A DNA stretch of 64,000 bases from Anas platyrhynchos (taxonomy: Eukaryota > Chordata > Aves > Anseriformes > Anatidae): positions 24,328,501 to 24,392,500 of the forward strand of contig NC_092597.1 in assembly GCF_047663525.1 (NCBI RefSeq), given 5' to 3'. The notes below the pieces were generated by a model, which saw only the letters and a list, made by a program, of their open reading frames with translations, did not search any database and had not been told where the DNA came from. This document shows positions 57,701 through 64,000 of the stretch, one piece after another (position 1 is the stretch's first letter; every line of letters starts with the position of its first letter). Made by a program: the position numbers and the translations under genes.

Positions 57701-57795
57701 CGACGGTCCACGTCCAGTGCTGCCAGAGCTGCCGCCAGCACGGGCACCACGCGCCCGGCCGGGACCGCGGGGATGAGCGGGCCTCCAGGAGGTGA
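15696..57795 (+). CDS. ADAMTS7: ADAMTS7, secreted zinc metalloprotease, complete in 24 exons (1802 residues)
   Basis: Extracellular zinc endopeptidase of the ADAMTS family; mammalian ADAMTS7 cleaves COMP and thrombospondin-1 and is a coronary-disease locus. Joined exons total 5409 bp with an unbroken frame and stop TGA at 57793. Domains in residues: signal peptide 1 to about 17; prodomain to about 231 with RKRR at 224-227 and IKQR at 228-231 before the mature start SISKEKW; metalloprotease to about 445 with [12 protein letters not shown] 383-394 and Met-turn Met410; disintegrin-like about 445-530; TSR1 from about 535; Cys-rich and spacer about 590-815; TSR2-4 about 816-990; mucin/proteoglycan region about 991-1525; TSR5-8 about 1526-1745; PLAC 1747-1802. 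ADAMTS12 is the only close alternative, but prodomain, mucin and TSR sequences fit ADAMTS7. It is about 115 residues longer than human (1686), mainly in the mucin region. Confidence 0.96.
15778..15836 (+). repeat. G-rich short tandem GGGGTGCTGG / GGGGTACTGG
   Basis: Five or so imperfect 10-11-base units of GGGG-TGCTG or GGGG-TACTG lie at the very start of ADAMTS7 intron 1. With many G3-G6 runs on the transcribed RNA, this has G-quadruplex potential next to the splice donor. Confidence 0.8.
16088..16498 (+). repeat. Compound pyrimidine microsatellite in ADAMTS7 intron 1
   Basis: A run of about 410 bases of C and T on the plus strand with few G's. Blocks: (TTTTC/TTTTTC)n to about 16178, a TTGTC-like transition, (CTCTT)n of about 14 units to 16275, then 30 perfect TCCTT units at 16281-16430, and finally T-rich CTTT sequence to 16498. 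It creates long spurious open frames in all pyrimidine-strand frames (Phe/Leu/Ser) and in the complement (Lys/Glu/Arg/Gly). Confidence 0.97.
16756..17108 (+). CDS. ADAMTS7: ADAMTS7 exon 2, prodomain
   Basis: Acceptor ttgcag|ACCCTG, donor CTG|gtaagt. It encodes residues 28-145. Family-typical stretches include [19 protein letters not shown], the [11 protein letters not shown] segment, and [12 protein letters not shown]. The prodomain keeps the enzyme latent until furin-type processing. Confidence 0.95.
17109..22624 (+). other. ADAMTS7 introns 2 and 3 (around exon 3)
   Basis: Intron 2 (17109-19421) and intron 3 (19594-22624) surround exon 3. Apart from a T-rich run near 22361-22378, I recognise no repeats, RNA genes or extra exons. 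Confidence 0.55.
19422..19593 (+). CDS. ADAMTS7: ADAMTS7 exon 3, end of prodomain
   Basis: Acceptor cccactag|AAAGGC, donor CAAG|gtatgg. It encodes [20 protein letters not shown] and on to IYKRHAPEH and ACGVQ. The last cysteine is the likely cysteine-switch-type residue. Phase 1 at the end. Confidence 0.95.
22625..22821 (+). CDS. ADAMTS7: ADAMTS7 exon 4, processing site and start of catalytic domain
   Basis: Acceptor cctcag|AATCTC, donor ATG|gtgagt. A strongly basic stretch with HRKRRIKQR (223-231) gives one furin-type RKRR motif and the position equivalent to the mammalian processing site. The catalytic domain begins [18 protein letters not shown]. Confidence 0.95.
23481..23590 (-). repeat. 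CR1 LINE 3' fragment, reverse orientation, ADAMTS7 intron 4
   Basis: The plus strand 'gtcacagaatcagcctggc' and 'gtgggaagggacctctggaggtcacctcgtccagccccctgcc' to 'caggctgcccagggccatgtccag' is the complement of the avian CR1 3' region. It is better preserved than the copies at 6606 and 6865. Confidence 0.9.
24142..24225 (+). CDS. ADAMTS7: ADAMTS7 exon 5, catalytic domain
   Basis: Acceptor ttgcag|GTGGCA, donor GAG|gtaaga. A phase 0-0 exon of 28 codons encoding [20 protein letters not shown] and LILLETEE. Confidence 0.95.
25023..25147 (+). CDS. ADAMTS7: ADAMTS7 exon 6, catalytic domain
   Basis: Acceptor tgacag|GAGGAT, donor ACAAG|gtattg. It encodes [20 protein letters not shown] then [20 protein letters not shown]. 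Ends in phase 2. Confidence 0.95.
26261..26410 (+). CDS. ADAMTS7: ADAMTS7 exon 7, catalytic helix with HELGH
   Basis: Acceptor caccaag|GAAGGAC, donor CACAG|gtaccc. It encodes residues 338-387, including [20 protein letters not shown] and ending [10 protein letters not shown]. His383, Glu384 and His387 are the first two zinc ligands and the catalytic base. The exon splits the zinc motif, with the third histidine in exon 8. Confidence 0.96.
27485..27628 (+). CDS. ADAMTS7: ADAMTS7 exon 8, third zinc ligand and Met-turn
   Basis: Acceptor acacag|TTTTGGG, donor CTCGA|gtaagt. It encodes [20 protein letters not shown] and [13 protein letters not shown]. His393 completes the zinc site, Asp394 is the usual following residue, and Met410 forms the Met-turn. 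Confidence 0.95.
29125..29185 (-). repeat. Probable degenerate CR1 fragment in ADAMTS7 intron 8
   Basis: 'cagtcttcccttctccagaccggacaaccaggttttcaacctcctcttgcag' resembles the complement of the CR1 segment that normally reads '...cttctccagactgaacaagcccag..tcagcctctcctc'. Short and diverged; a repeat search would settle it. Confidence 0.5.
29395..29580 (-). repeat. Possible ancient CR1/L3-like fragment in ADAMTS7 intron 8
   Basis: The stretch containing 'gcaaatgtatttgcagatcc', 'catatggggatttaatcacc' and 'catctagctcattaatgaacaggctgaa..agagccctg' resembles old tetrapod CR1/L3-type LINE remnants with a 'tcatt[g/a]atgaa..' block. Assigned by eye only. Confidence 0.35.
30723..30867 (+). CDS. ADAMTS7: ADAMTS7 exon 9, disintegrin-like module
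   Basis: Acceptor ctttcag|CCGGGGC, donor GAC|gtaagc. It encodes [20 protein letters not shown] and [20 protein letters not shown]. Ends in phase 0. Confidence 0.95.
31030..31122 (+). CDS. ADAMTS7: ADAMTS7 exon 10, disintegrin-like module
   Basis: Acceptor ctgcag|AGCGTC, donor AAG|gtgagt. A phase 0-0 exon encoding [20 protein letters not shown] and [11 protein letters not shown]. Confidence 0.95.
31596..31741 (+). CDS. ADAMTS7: ADAMTS7 exon 11, first thrombospondin type-1 repeat
   Basis: Acceptor ttgcag|TGGTGC, donor CCCAC|gtaagt. It encodes [14 protein letters not shown], then the TSR1 core [20 protein letters not shown]. The WxxW motifs are expected C-mannosylation sites and CSRSCG an O-fucosylation-type site. 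Confidence 0.95.
34068..34237 (+). CDS. ADAMTS7: ADAMTS7 exon 12, end of TSR1 and Cys-rich region
   Basis: Acceptor caacag|GCCGAAG, donor AACA|gtgagt. It encodes [20 protein letters not shown] and [20 protein letters not shown], standard for ADAMTS Cys-rich regions. Ends in phase 1. Confidence 0.95.
34561..34694 (+). CDS. ADAMTS7: ADAMTS7 exon 13, Cys-rich region
   Basis: Acceptor ccccag|TTAACC, donor AAG|gtacgg. It encodes [20 protein letters not shown] and [20 protein letters not shown]. Confidence 0.95.
36369..36489 (+). CDS. ADAMTS7: ADAMTS7 exon 14, Cys-rich to spacer
   Basis: Acceptor ttgcag|AACGTG, donor CTGG|gtaagg. It encodes [20 protein letters not shown] and [10 protein letters not shown], the CGVCxGDGSTC signature that ends the Cys-rich domain. 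Confidence 0.95.
37313..37557 (+). CDS. ADAMTS7: ADAMTS7 exon 15, spacer domain
   Basis: Acceptor ccccag|GTTACG, donor CAG|gtatgg. It encodes [20 protein letters not shown] through [20 protein letters not shown] to [17 protein letters not shown]. The cysteine-free spacer is the substrate and matrix contact region in this family. Confidence 0.95.
40506..40647 (+). CDS. ADAMTS7: ADAMTS7 exon 16, end of spacer and start of TSR2
   Basis: Acceptor ccacag|CTGCTG, donor ACCG|gtgagt. It encodes [17 protein letters not shown], then the TSR2 start [17 protein letters not shown]. Ends in phase 1. Confidence 0.95.
42676..42802 (+). CDS. ADAMTS7: ADAMTS7 exon 17, TSR2
   Basis: Acceptor ccccag|GGGTGC, donor GCCAG|gtctgc. 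It encodes [20 protein letters not shown] and [16 protein letters not shown]. Ends in phase 2. Confidence 0.94.
42943..43156 (+). CDS. ADAMTS7: ADAMTS7 exon 18, TSR3 and start of TSR4
   Basis: Acceptor ccccag|GTGGTGG, donor GAG|gtgaga. It encodes [20 protein letters not shown] (TSR3), ends the module with RDVPCP, and opens TSR4 with QWAVGNWSE. From here on exon borders fall just before the first TSR cysteine. Confidence 0.95.
43157..45849 (+). other. ADAMTS7 intron 18
   Basis: A 2.7-kb intron before the mucin exon; nothing recognised. Confidence 0.5.
45850..47610 (+). CDS. ADAMTS7: ADAMTS7 exon 19, TSR4 and the giant mucin/proteoglycan exon
   Basis: A 1761-bp, phase 0-0 exon (587 codons) with acceptor ccccag|TGCTCG and donor GAG|gtaggg. 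It first finishes TSR4 ([16 protein letters not shown]). It then has DWSGSGSSS around Ser1001/Ser1003, a likely glycosaminoglycan attachment site (ADAMTS7 is a known chondroitin-sulfate proteoglycan). The block [19 protein letters not shown] (from residue 1054) is also present in the human protein. A Pro/Ser/Thr/Ala-rich, poorly conserved region of over 400 residues follows, expected to be O-glycosylated. A (Gly-Asp)5 run lies at 1482-1491, and the TSR5 start is SWEVGNWSE. Base composition is strongly GC-rich. Confidence 0.95.
47449..47478 (+). repeat. In-frame GGAGAT hexanucleotide microsatellite, five perfect copies
   Basis: Five perfect tandem GGAGAT units encode (Gly-Asp)5 at residues 1482-1491 in the ADAMTS7 mucin region, followed by a degenerate GGGGAG unit (Gly-Glu). 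The unit length keeps the frame whatever the copy number. Confidence 0.95.
48689..48841 (+). CDS. ADAMTS7: ADAMTS7 exon 20, TSR5 and start of TSR6
   Basis: Acceptor ttgcag|TGCTCG, donor AAG|gtaagc. A phase 0-0 exon of 51 codons encoding [16 protein letters not shown] and [19 protein letters not shown]. Confidence 0.95.
49423..49596 (+). CDS. ADAMTS7: ADAMTS7 exon 21, TSR6 and start of TSR7
   Basis: Acceptor gcccag|TGCTCC, donor GAG|gtaggt. A phase 0-0 exon of 58 codons encoding [20 protein letters not shown] and ending [11 protein letters not shown]. Confidence 0.95.
49777..49923 (+). CDS. ADAMTS7: ADAMTS7 exon 22, TSR7 and start of TSR8
   Basis: Acceptor ctgcag|TGCTCA, donor CAG|gtgagc. 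A phase 0-0 exon of 49 codons encoding [20 protein letters not shown] and [15 protein letters not shown]. Confidence 0.95.
50339..50498 (+). CDS. ADAMTS7: ADAMTS7 exon 23, TSR8
   Basis: Acceptor ctgcag|TGCTCG, donor GCGG|gtgagt. It encodes [20 protein letters not shown] and [11 protein letters not shown]. Ends in phase 1. Confidence 0.95.
50499..57625 (+). other. ADAMTS7 intron 23, the longest intron (7.1 kb)
   Basis: Mixed-composition intron separating TSR8 from the PLAC exon. No exon-like segment with coding similarity, RNA gene or clear transposon was seen on either strand. Confidence 0.5.
57626..57795 (+). CDS. ADAMTS7: ADAMTS7 exon 24, PLAC domain and stop codon
   Basis: Acceptor ctccag|GCTTCG; stop TGA at 57793-57795. 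It encodes [20 protein letters not shown] and HVQCCQSC, the six-cysteine PLAC pattern, then a basic, His/Arg-rich tail ending ASRR. Confidence 0.95.
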
Positions 57796-59440
57796 CAGGA
57801 CCATCCCCGAGCGCAGAAAGCACCGGGACCACGGCGGCTCCGGGAGCAGCCCTGCGGCACGGCAGGGAGCTGGGGAGCAGCCGGGAGTGCTGCTCTGTCG
57901 CCACACGGTGCTCTTGCAAAACACAGGGAAGGCTCCATTTGTTGTATTTGTGCTCCACGTAACGGTGCTCAAACCTTCAGTCTGAAAAATTGCGTCTGGC
58001 TCGGGCTGGGTGCGCGGGTCCCACGGGGAATGGGCCGGGGCGGGCGCAGCTCTCCCTCGGGGTTGCAGCCAGCGCTGAGCGAGCAAAGAGAAAGCATTTT
58101 AGGGAAGGGAAACTTAAAGCAGCAATAATTTGGGGGAGACTTCTCAGAAATGCTTATGGTGCTATCACTTGACATTTTAAGCCTCTTGATGGTGTTGGCA
58201 GGCCAGCACGAAACTCCTGACTTTTATCATTATTTTTATATATGTAAGTGAGTATCTGTCATTCCACCACTGCAGCTGACCATGTGGAGTCATTTTTTTT
58301 CCCTTAAGGGTCTGGAAGCTGGCAGCCCATTTCTGTAATTTTCATTGACTTGTTTACGCACTGAAGCTAAATAACTGTAATTTAAGAAATGGAGAGAGAT
58401 CAGAGGCAGAAAGCTTTCGGCTTCAGTTCCCACCAGCAGTCCCAGGCTCACAGCGCACACAAGGGCTCTGCCCTCTTCATCCCGCTGCTGGCTTCTGCTG
58501 CAAAGCCATTGCCCACGCTCCTGGGCAGTGTGGAGCAATGGTTAGGGACATCAAGGCATGAATGAAATGAGTCTTGCTCTGGAGCCGGACAGCGTAGGCC
58601 CCTGCACGTGCTGATGACAGAGATGGGAAGCGGCTCCGGCCCCAGCTGGGAGCCTCTGCCCGGCAAACCCCACGCGCCTCCCTTGGCTGCGTGGCTCCTC
58701 GCAAAGCCCGACTGGCAAAGTGAATTGTACTCACACAACTGGATTTCCGTATGCAGTTATGGCATAGAAGTGTAATGGTTGGTTAAGGTGTTTTTCTGTG
58801 CTCTCGCCAAGCTAAAACCCTTCTTTCTGCTTATATAGAGGCACTTCTGTTAAGGTTAGTCGATTCTTTTATCTAGAGTATCTGCTATTGTATGAGCGGC
58901 ACCTCGGCTCGCGCAGCCCTCGCAGCCGGTGCTCGTGTGCTGATCCTCGGTGTCTTTGCTCTTGGGTTGGTTCCTGGAGGGTGTCGGGAGCATCTCGGTG
59001 GCACGTCCTTTCTGTGGTACTCTTCAGGCTATAGAAGATGAAACTGGGGAGACCGCAAACACAGCCCTGCTTGTGCTACACTGAACACGAGCTGCCCTGT
59101 GTTGAGCAATGCAGTCACAGAGTCCAGGATGGATTTTTTTCTTCATTTGTACTGTCTGGGACAACGTGCAGCACTGCCGCGTAACAAGGGAAATTCCTGT
59201 GTGTAATTTGTATGTAAAACACAAGCCAAGACTTCACTGTTTGTGTTGTACTCCTTTGCAATGTGGTGTCAATTTTTGTGTTTCGAAGCCTGGGTGCATT
59301 CCTGTTTTCCTTTGCGTCGGCACCATCCGTCCTCTGCTTCTGTCGGTGCTCCGAGGTTTTGCTGAGGAACAGCCTCCAAATGTGTTGGGTTTTAATGGCT
59401 ATAGCTCATAAGTGTGTTAAATTAAACAGTTACTGAAGGA
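57796..59440 (+). other. ADAMTS7: ADAMTS7 3' UTR (probable extent)
   Basis: Non-coding sequence after the TGA, with several T-rich stretches. No AATAAA is seen; the best candidate signal is ATTAAA at 59421-59426. The end is therefore an estimate and the UTR could be shorter or longer. Confidence 0.4.
59421..59426 (+). terminator. Candidate polyadenylation signal ATTAAA
   Basis: The commonest variant hexamer, followed within about 30-60 bases by T-rich 'gggtttcatattttctcttcc' that could serve as the downstream element. No canonical AATAAA lies between the stop codon and this point. Confidence 0.35.
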
Positions 59441-62400
59441 AATGGAAGGGTTTCATATTTTCTCTTCCCTTTGGGGAATTTTAAAGGGCTTTTCACTGAA
59501 AACTCAGTTAAGTGGAGGCTCTTTAGGTACTGACAACAGCAGGGGTTTGATTACTCTCATCTTAGCTGCAGCAGAATGGAGCAATCAGTTTGCATCTGAA
59601 AATCATTTAAGGCAGCCGATTGAAACTGGGATTTGTGTGATTACAATCTGAGCTCTATAGATTTGGGGTAAAGTACTGGCATGCACAAATCTAAAGGCTT
59701 CAGCTTTGGATTGCGGTGCTGCTGACTCCAGGATTGCAAATCAACTCATTTCAGTGCCAACTGTAAGGATGAAGCAGCCCGAGTCAAAATGCTGCTGCTC
59801 CGTGTGTGACACCGCAGCCAGTGCAGGCAGCTCACATCGAAACGCAGACGTTCATCGCAAGAATTATTTAAATTCTCCCTGATTTATCTGCACTTCCATA
59901 CATTAGAGGTGAAACACCTCTGAGAGCGGGACCTGCTCTAAACCAGGGGGTGCGCAGGGGGGTGCAGAGCTCATCGCTTCCTCTCGCAGCAAATCCAGAC
60001 CGAGCCCAGGAGCAGACTGGGATATTTCCTTGCTCTGCTTTGTCAATATTGGTGTTTGGACCTGCTGCTTGTAACCAAGGAGCTAAACAGAAATGCCTTT
60101 TTTATTAAAAAAAAAAATCAGCTTCATTAATGTGTCAATACTAGAAGGTCATTACTTTAGAAATAACCACAGCGGTAGTCTGCACATGAATGCAGAAAAG
60201 CGATTATAAATCAGAAGATGTTTGGAATAGAAACTGCTTTTCTCTGCAGTATCTAAGGGCGTGGTTTACCAGGAAAGCAAGTTTATCCTTTTTGCTACGT
60301 TAATTAGAGCAGAGTGTGAAAGAGAAAAGCAAGGACACGTCAGGTTCCAGCTTCTGGACATTTTTTTTTAAAAAGAAAACTGAATTTCATTCTGCTGAGC
60401 AGATCCCACGTGCAGCAGCAGTTTTGGGGGTCGCTGGCTGCCCGTCCCACCCGGCGCTGCACCAGGCCGGGCACCTGGGGGCTGCAGCTGCAGCGGGCGT
60501 CATTTCTTCCCAGAACTCACCCCGGCTCTGCAGTCACTATTCCGTTTTCTCCTTAGCGTGTCTTTCAAGGCTTACTCATTTTCCTGGCGCTGTTCGTGCT
60601 CCGGTGTCACCAGGAAAGGTGCGGTCTGCTTGCTCTTCAGAGGCCACGGCCACGGTCCCTGAGCTCGGTGGCCTCGCACGCTGCCCGCCGGGACGGTGCC
60701 GCACACCCCGGGCCCTGGGGCATTCCCCTCCCAGCCCTCGCTGGCAATAGCCCGTGCAGAAGAAAAGCCCTAAGCGATGCTTTTCATCACAGATACAGGA
60801 TATGTGGCTACCGGGATGCATTCAATTTGTCATTATAAGATACTTTTGGTTCATTACTTCAGAAAGACCCCATTGAAGACCAACTGTGCACAACACGTAT
60901 GCTTCATTTGCCACACAGCAGAGGCGGGTTTTCCCACTAATTGTGAACCTTCGCAGCGCGGGACTCGGAGTCTCTCTGACCTTTGTCCGCTGGGTTTTAC
61001 TTGGCCTGTTTGAAAAACATTTGGTTTCCCTGCTGAGCTGCCGGGCACGTTGTTCTTGCAGCCAGTTGCCATCCGGATGCGGTGCCCTGGGTCAATTTAA
61101 CGGGTGCTGTGGGCTGGGTTTTTGGGCAGGAATGCACGTTTAAACAAATCTAGGCGAGCTTAATCACAGCAGCCACTGATAGCGGAGCAAGAGCTGCAGC
61201 AATGCACAGTGTTTGTGCCCAGACACCTCGCCCAGTGAGGGGCCGTGCTGCTCCTCAGCCCCCGGCCTCCCCCAGCCCCTGACCTCCGGCCGCCCCAGCG
61301 CCCCCGACGTGGGCTCAGGGCAGATGCTCACAAGTAGTTTTTTCCTGTATTTCCCACAAAGGAAATAGAGCAAACAATATGTTTTTTGAAGAGGCTTTCA
61401 GTTAAGTTTCCTGGCATCTATTGTAAACTTCAGCTGCTAATTAGGGAGCAGGGAAAGATTTGCTCACAGGTTTCACTTGCCGTTTTTCAGCGTAAGACGT
61501 CATCAACCCGCAGACGGCGGATCTGGCACGAGGGGAAAGCAGCACATCATGCAGCTCCGTTCTTGACAAGCTGTTGATGAAACAAATTTGAGAAATGATT
61601 TGACCCTGAAGGCAACGTGCCCCAAAGGGCAGCTTTGAAGTGATTGCTCAGGTGTGCTGTGGGGGCAGGAGCTGGCTGGGCAGCGCGGGGTGTGCTCAGG
61701 AGTTAAAGTTCATCCAACGCTCAGCGCCAGCACCGGGGAAACTAAGCCCTTAGCCAGGCCACTTCTCCCACTAATTGTTAAACCTTGCCTGCTGTTTTCA
61801 TTACGATTACAGAAATATTGACTTAAATGACTTCTCCTCCCAGATTTTGCTACTTCCCATCCAGCCTGCAGCTGCAGCCCCTCTGAAAACCGTCCTGACA
61901 CCCACGACACCGAATGTCCCTGATGCCGAAGGACTTGGCTTGTCTTTTTTCAGGGCCAGTTGTAAATACAAAACCTGTTTCTCCACAGGCTTTCTGTTTA
62001 TGTGTATGAAGACTTTTATGTATAAACAGATGATTTCACTGCCGTGCCACCATGCAAACCACCAAGGCCAGGACACGGTCGCAGCTGGCGTTGCCTCGTG
62101 TCGAGGAGGTGGCAGCTCCCAGCAGTGCTGGAGTGGGCACAGGGCATGTCCCGAGGTCACTGGGAACCCCCAAAACCTCCACTACCTCTCCTTCCAGCCT
62201 CCTTTAACATCCTCCTCTCATCCTCCCTCGTACTGCAGACAGGATTAGATCCACTGTCCCCACATGGCCTCCGGCTCTCTGAAGACAGGAACAATTTAAG
62301 AGGAAATGTTGAAAAATGCAAGAACTCTCTTTTTAGGGGACAGTGACCGATATGGGAAAGAACAGGGTGAGGATCTGGCAGCAAGTTTGTGGAGAGGGCT

Positions 62401-64000
62401 CGTGGCTATAGAAGGCAGCCAGAGCTGGTGCTGCCAAACCCCCGGCAGGTAGGGGCAGGAAAGGAGGGCGGCCGGGCTGAAGCCCTGCCCTGCCCCTGCA
62501 GGCTCCACCTGCACTGGCACAGGGATCTGAGCTGCTTGGGAAAAGCTCTTCCCCATGTGACTGAGGGTGGTAGGACAGGGGACAGGAGTGACTTGGGAAG
62601 GTGGGTGCTAAGCAGAAGTACCAGACGTTACCAAAGTAATGAGGTTTCTGGAAGGAGTGGCAGGATGGAGTTGGCCAGCACCCTGAGACTCCTCGTGAAG
62701 GCAGCTTCACAGGACAACCTCCAAAAGGAAGGCACTGGGGCACAGCCCGGAGCTTGTGTTTTGTTGCTGCTTCTATTTATTTGTCGGGATCTCCTGAAGC
62801 CTCTCTGAGAAGAACCAGAGGTTTTTGGCTTCAGATTGGAAATCAGACCTTGTGTTCCCCCTGGTTGCCTCCAGACATTTCCAGAGCTGGAGACAGGAAG
62901 GAACTGAGAGCTCATTAATTGGGAAGCAACAGGAATTTTATGGAGCGGGTTCTTTGTCACTTATTAACAATAACACTTAAAACACTTCCGTATCTCAAGA
63001 AGCCATGGGATTGCCCTGTCAGAGCACCTGTGTTCTGTAGACTGTCAAATTCCCCCTCCCAAGTGCTTCTGTCCGGAACAGACAAACTCAGATGGAGTAT
63101 TTTAATCCCCAAAGGGCCAGGGAGGTCACCGGTCCTCCAGCCCAGCACCAGCTGCCCAGACAGCGAGGGATCCCGGCCCGCAGGTGACCGAGCACGCGAG
63201 GAGGCCAAGCAGGAGGCAGCGAACCACAGAGCAGGAATAGCTCACAGCCAGCCCCTGGTGGCAGCGCTGTCCCCACATAGTTTGCTTTTATCCAGGAAAA
63301 TTTTGCATTTTTGGCACCAGCTTTAGGCAGCAGTGCTGATGTGGTCCTGCTGCAGTCACTGTGCTGGAGACTCCTTGGGTGCAAGGGGGCTCATAAACCC
63401 ATTTGTAATCCATTGGCCACAGATTTTACTCATGGTTGTGATCCCACCAAATAACCCCTTAGAAGTCACTAATGGAGGTTCACAAGTTGATTTTTAAGGA
63501 CTCGAGGAGTGATTTTAGCCCATACAGGATCAAGTAAAAGTAACTGGGCTTCGTTAGACAGTAACGGGGTGGCTTAAAGATACAATTAATTCTACACTGA
63601 CATGCCTGATGGCATAATTACAGCCTCAGCTGAACCCCATTAAAGCAAGGTGCGTCTGCTGAACTCCCAACGAGCCAACCCTGCCCCAGGACCTAGGGAC
63701 ACAGCTCAGGGGACAGCCAGCATCCATCCTGCAGGAACCAGCCCAGCCTCCTGGATCACAGCAAGCACACGGCCCCTTCTGCCCCGCAGTCCTGTCCACG
63801 CTTCACAGAGCAAATTTCATCATTTACATTTATTTCTGTCCCCTTGGTGCAGGGTTGATGCAGCTACCAGCAAAGCCACGTTTTGGGAAAAGTCGGAAAA
63901 GCGAAGGTAGGACAGGAGGAGAAGGATTTGAAGAATTTTGTTGCTTTGCCAGTTTTACCACCACCAGCAGGAGGTGGGAGGAAAGAAGGGAGAGAGAAAT
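59441..64000. other. Intergenic sequence downstream of ADAMTS7
   Basis: No coding exon, RNA gene or clear repeat is recognised. From synteny known in other vertebrates the next gene would be the CHRNB4-CHRNA3-CHRNA5 cluster, but I found no nicotinic receptor exon here. Confidence 0.5.

Noticed and set aside
59441..64000. Possible first exon of CHRNB4, expected next by synteny
   Set aside because: No signal-peptide exon followed by nicotinic-receptor sequence was recognisable; small open frames here look random.
1..64000. Bacterial, phage, CRISPR or toxin-type systems
   Set aside because: The window is plainly vertebrate nuclear DNA; no array-like spaced repeats or compact operon-like gene clusters exist in it.

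Overview
This window is nuclear DNA from a vertebrate, most likely a bird. It holds two split protein genes with GT-AG introns, two CpG-rich promoter regions, a vertebrate-type tRNA gene, and copies of the CR1 LINE that dominates avian genomes. The introns are compact. I see no operons, phage, CRISPR arrays or other prokaryotic features. The order MORF4L1 / tRNA-Lys / ADAMTS7 matches the arrangement I recall on human chromosome 15q25, so this is probably the avian counterpart (chicken chromosome 10 is my expectation, not shown by the sequence).

Left third (1-13540, minus strand): the 5' part of MORF4L1 (MRG15), a chromodomain subunit of the NuA4/TIP60 acetyltransferase and Sin3/HDAC complexes. 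Five coding exons (13540 down to 6353) give about 107 residues covering the chromodomain and the start of the linker. The exons for the C-terminal MRG domain are not here and must lie left of base 1. Bases 1-6352 are intron, apart from one speculative 54-bp cassette-exon candidate. Its promoter (about 13541-13800) is a CpG island with a ZNF143/THAP11-type site and a perfect NRF1 palindrome.

Middle (13541-15695): the head-to-head intergenic region. A complete tRNA-Lys(CTT) gene lies on the minus strand at 13849-13921, with A box, B box and TTTT terminator. Non-coding sequence and the GC-rich ADAMTS7 promoter follow.

Right two thirds (15696-57795, plus strand): the complete coding region of ADAMTS7, a secreted zinc metalloprotease. 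I could place all 24 coding exons. Their phases join without a break into a 1802-residue protein: signal peptide, prodomain with a basic processing site, [12 protein letters not shown] catalytic site, disintegrin-like module, TSR1, Cys-rich and spacer regions, TSR2-4, a very large mucin/proteoglycan-type region in exon 19, TSR5-8 and a C-terminal PLAC domain. Intron 1 carries a roughly 400-bp pyrimidine-strand microsatellite complex. The 3' UTR probably ends near 59440. Nothing genic is recognisable from there to 64000.

No novel system is evident. The points most worth a second look are the in-frame GGAGAT microsatellite in the mucin exon, the fully symmetric (phase 0-0) exon series 19-22, the intron 1 repeat complex, the shared promoter region with its embedded tRNA, and the candidate 54-bp MORF4L1 cassette exon.
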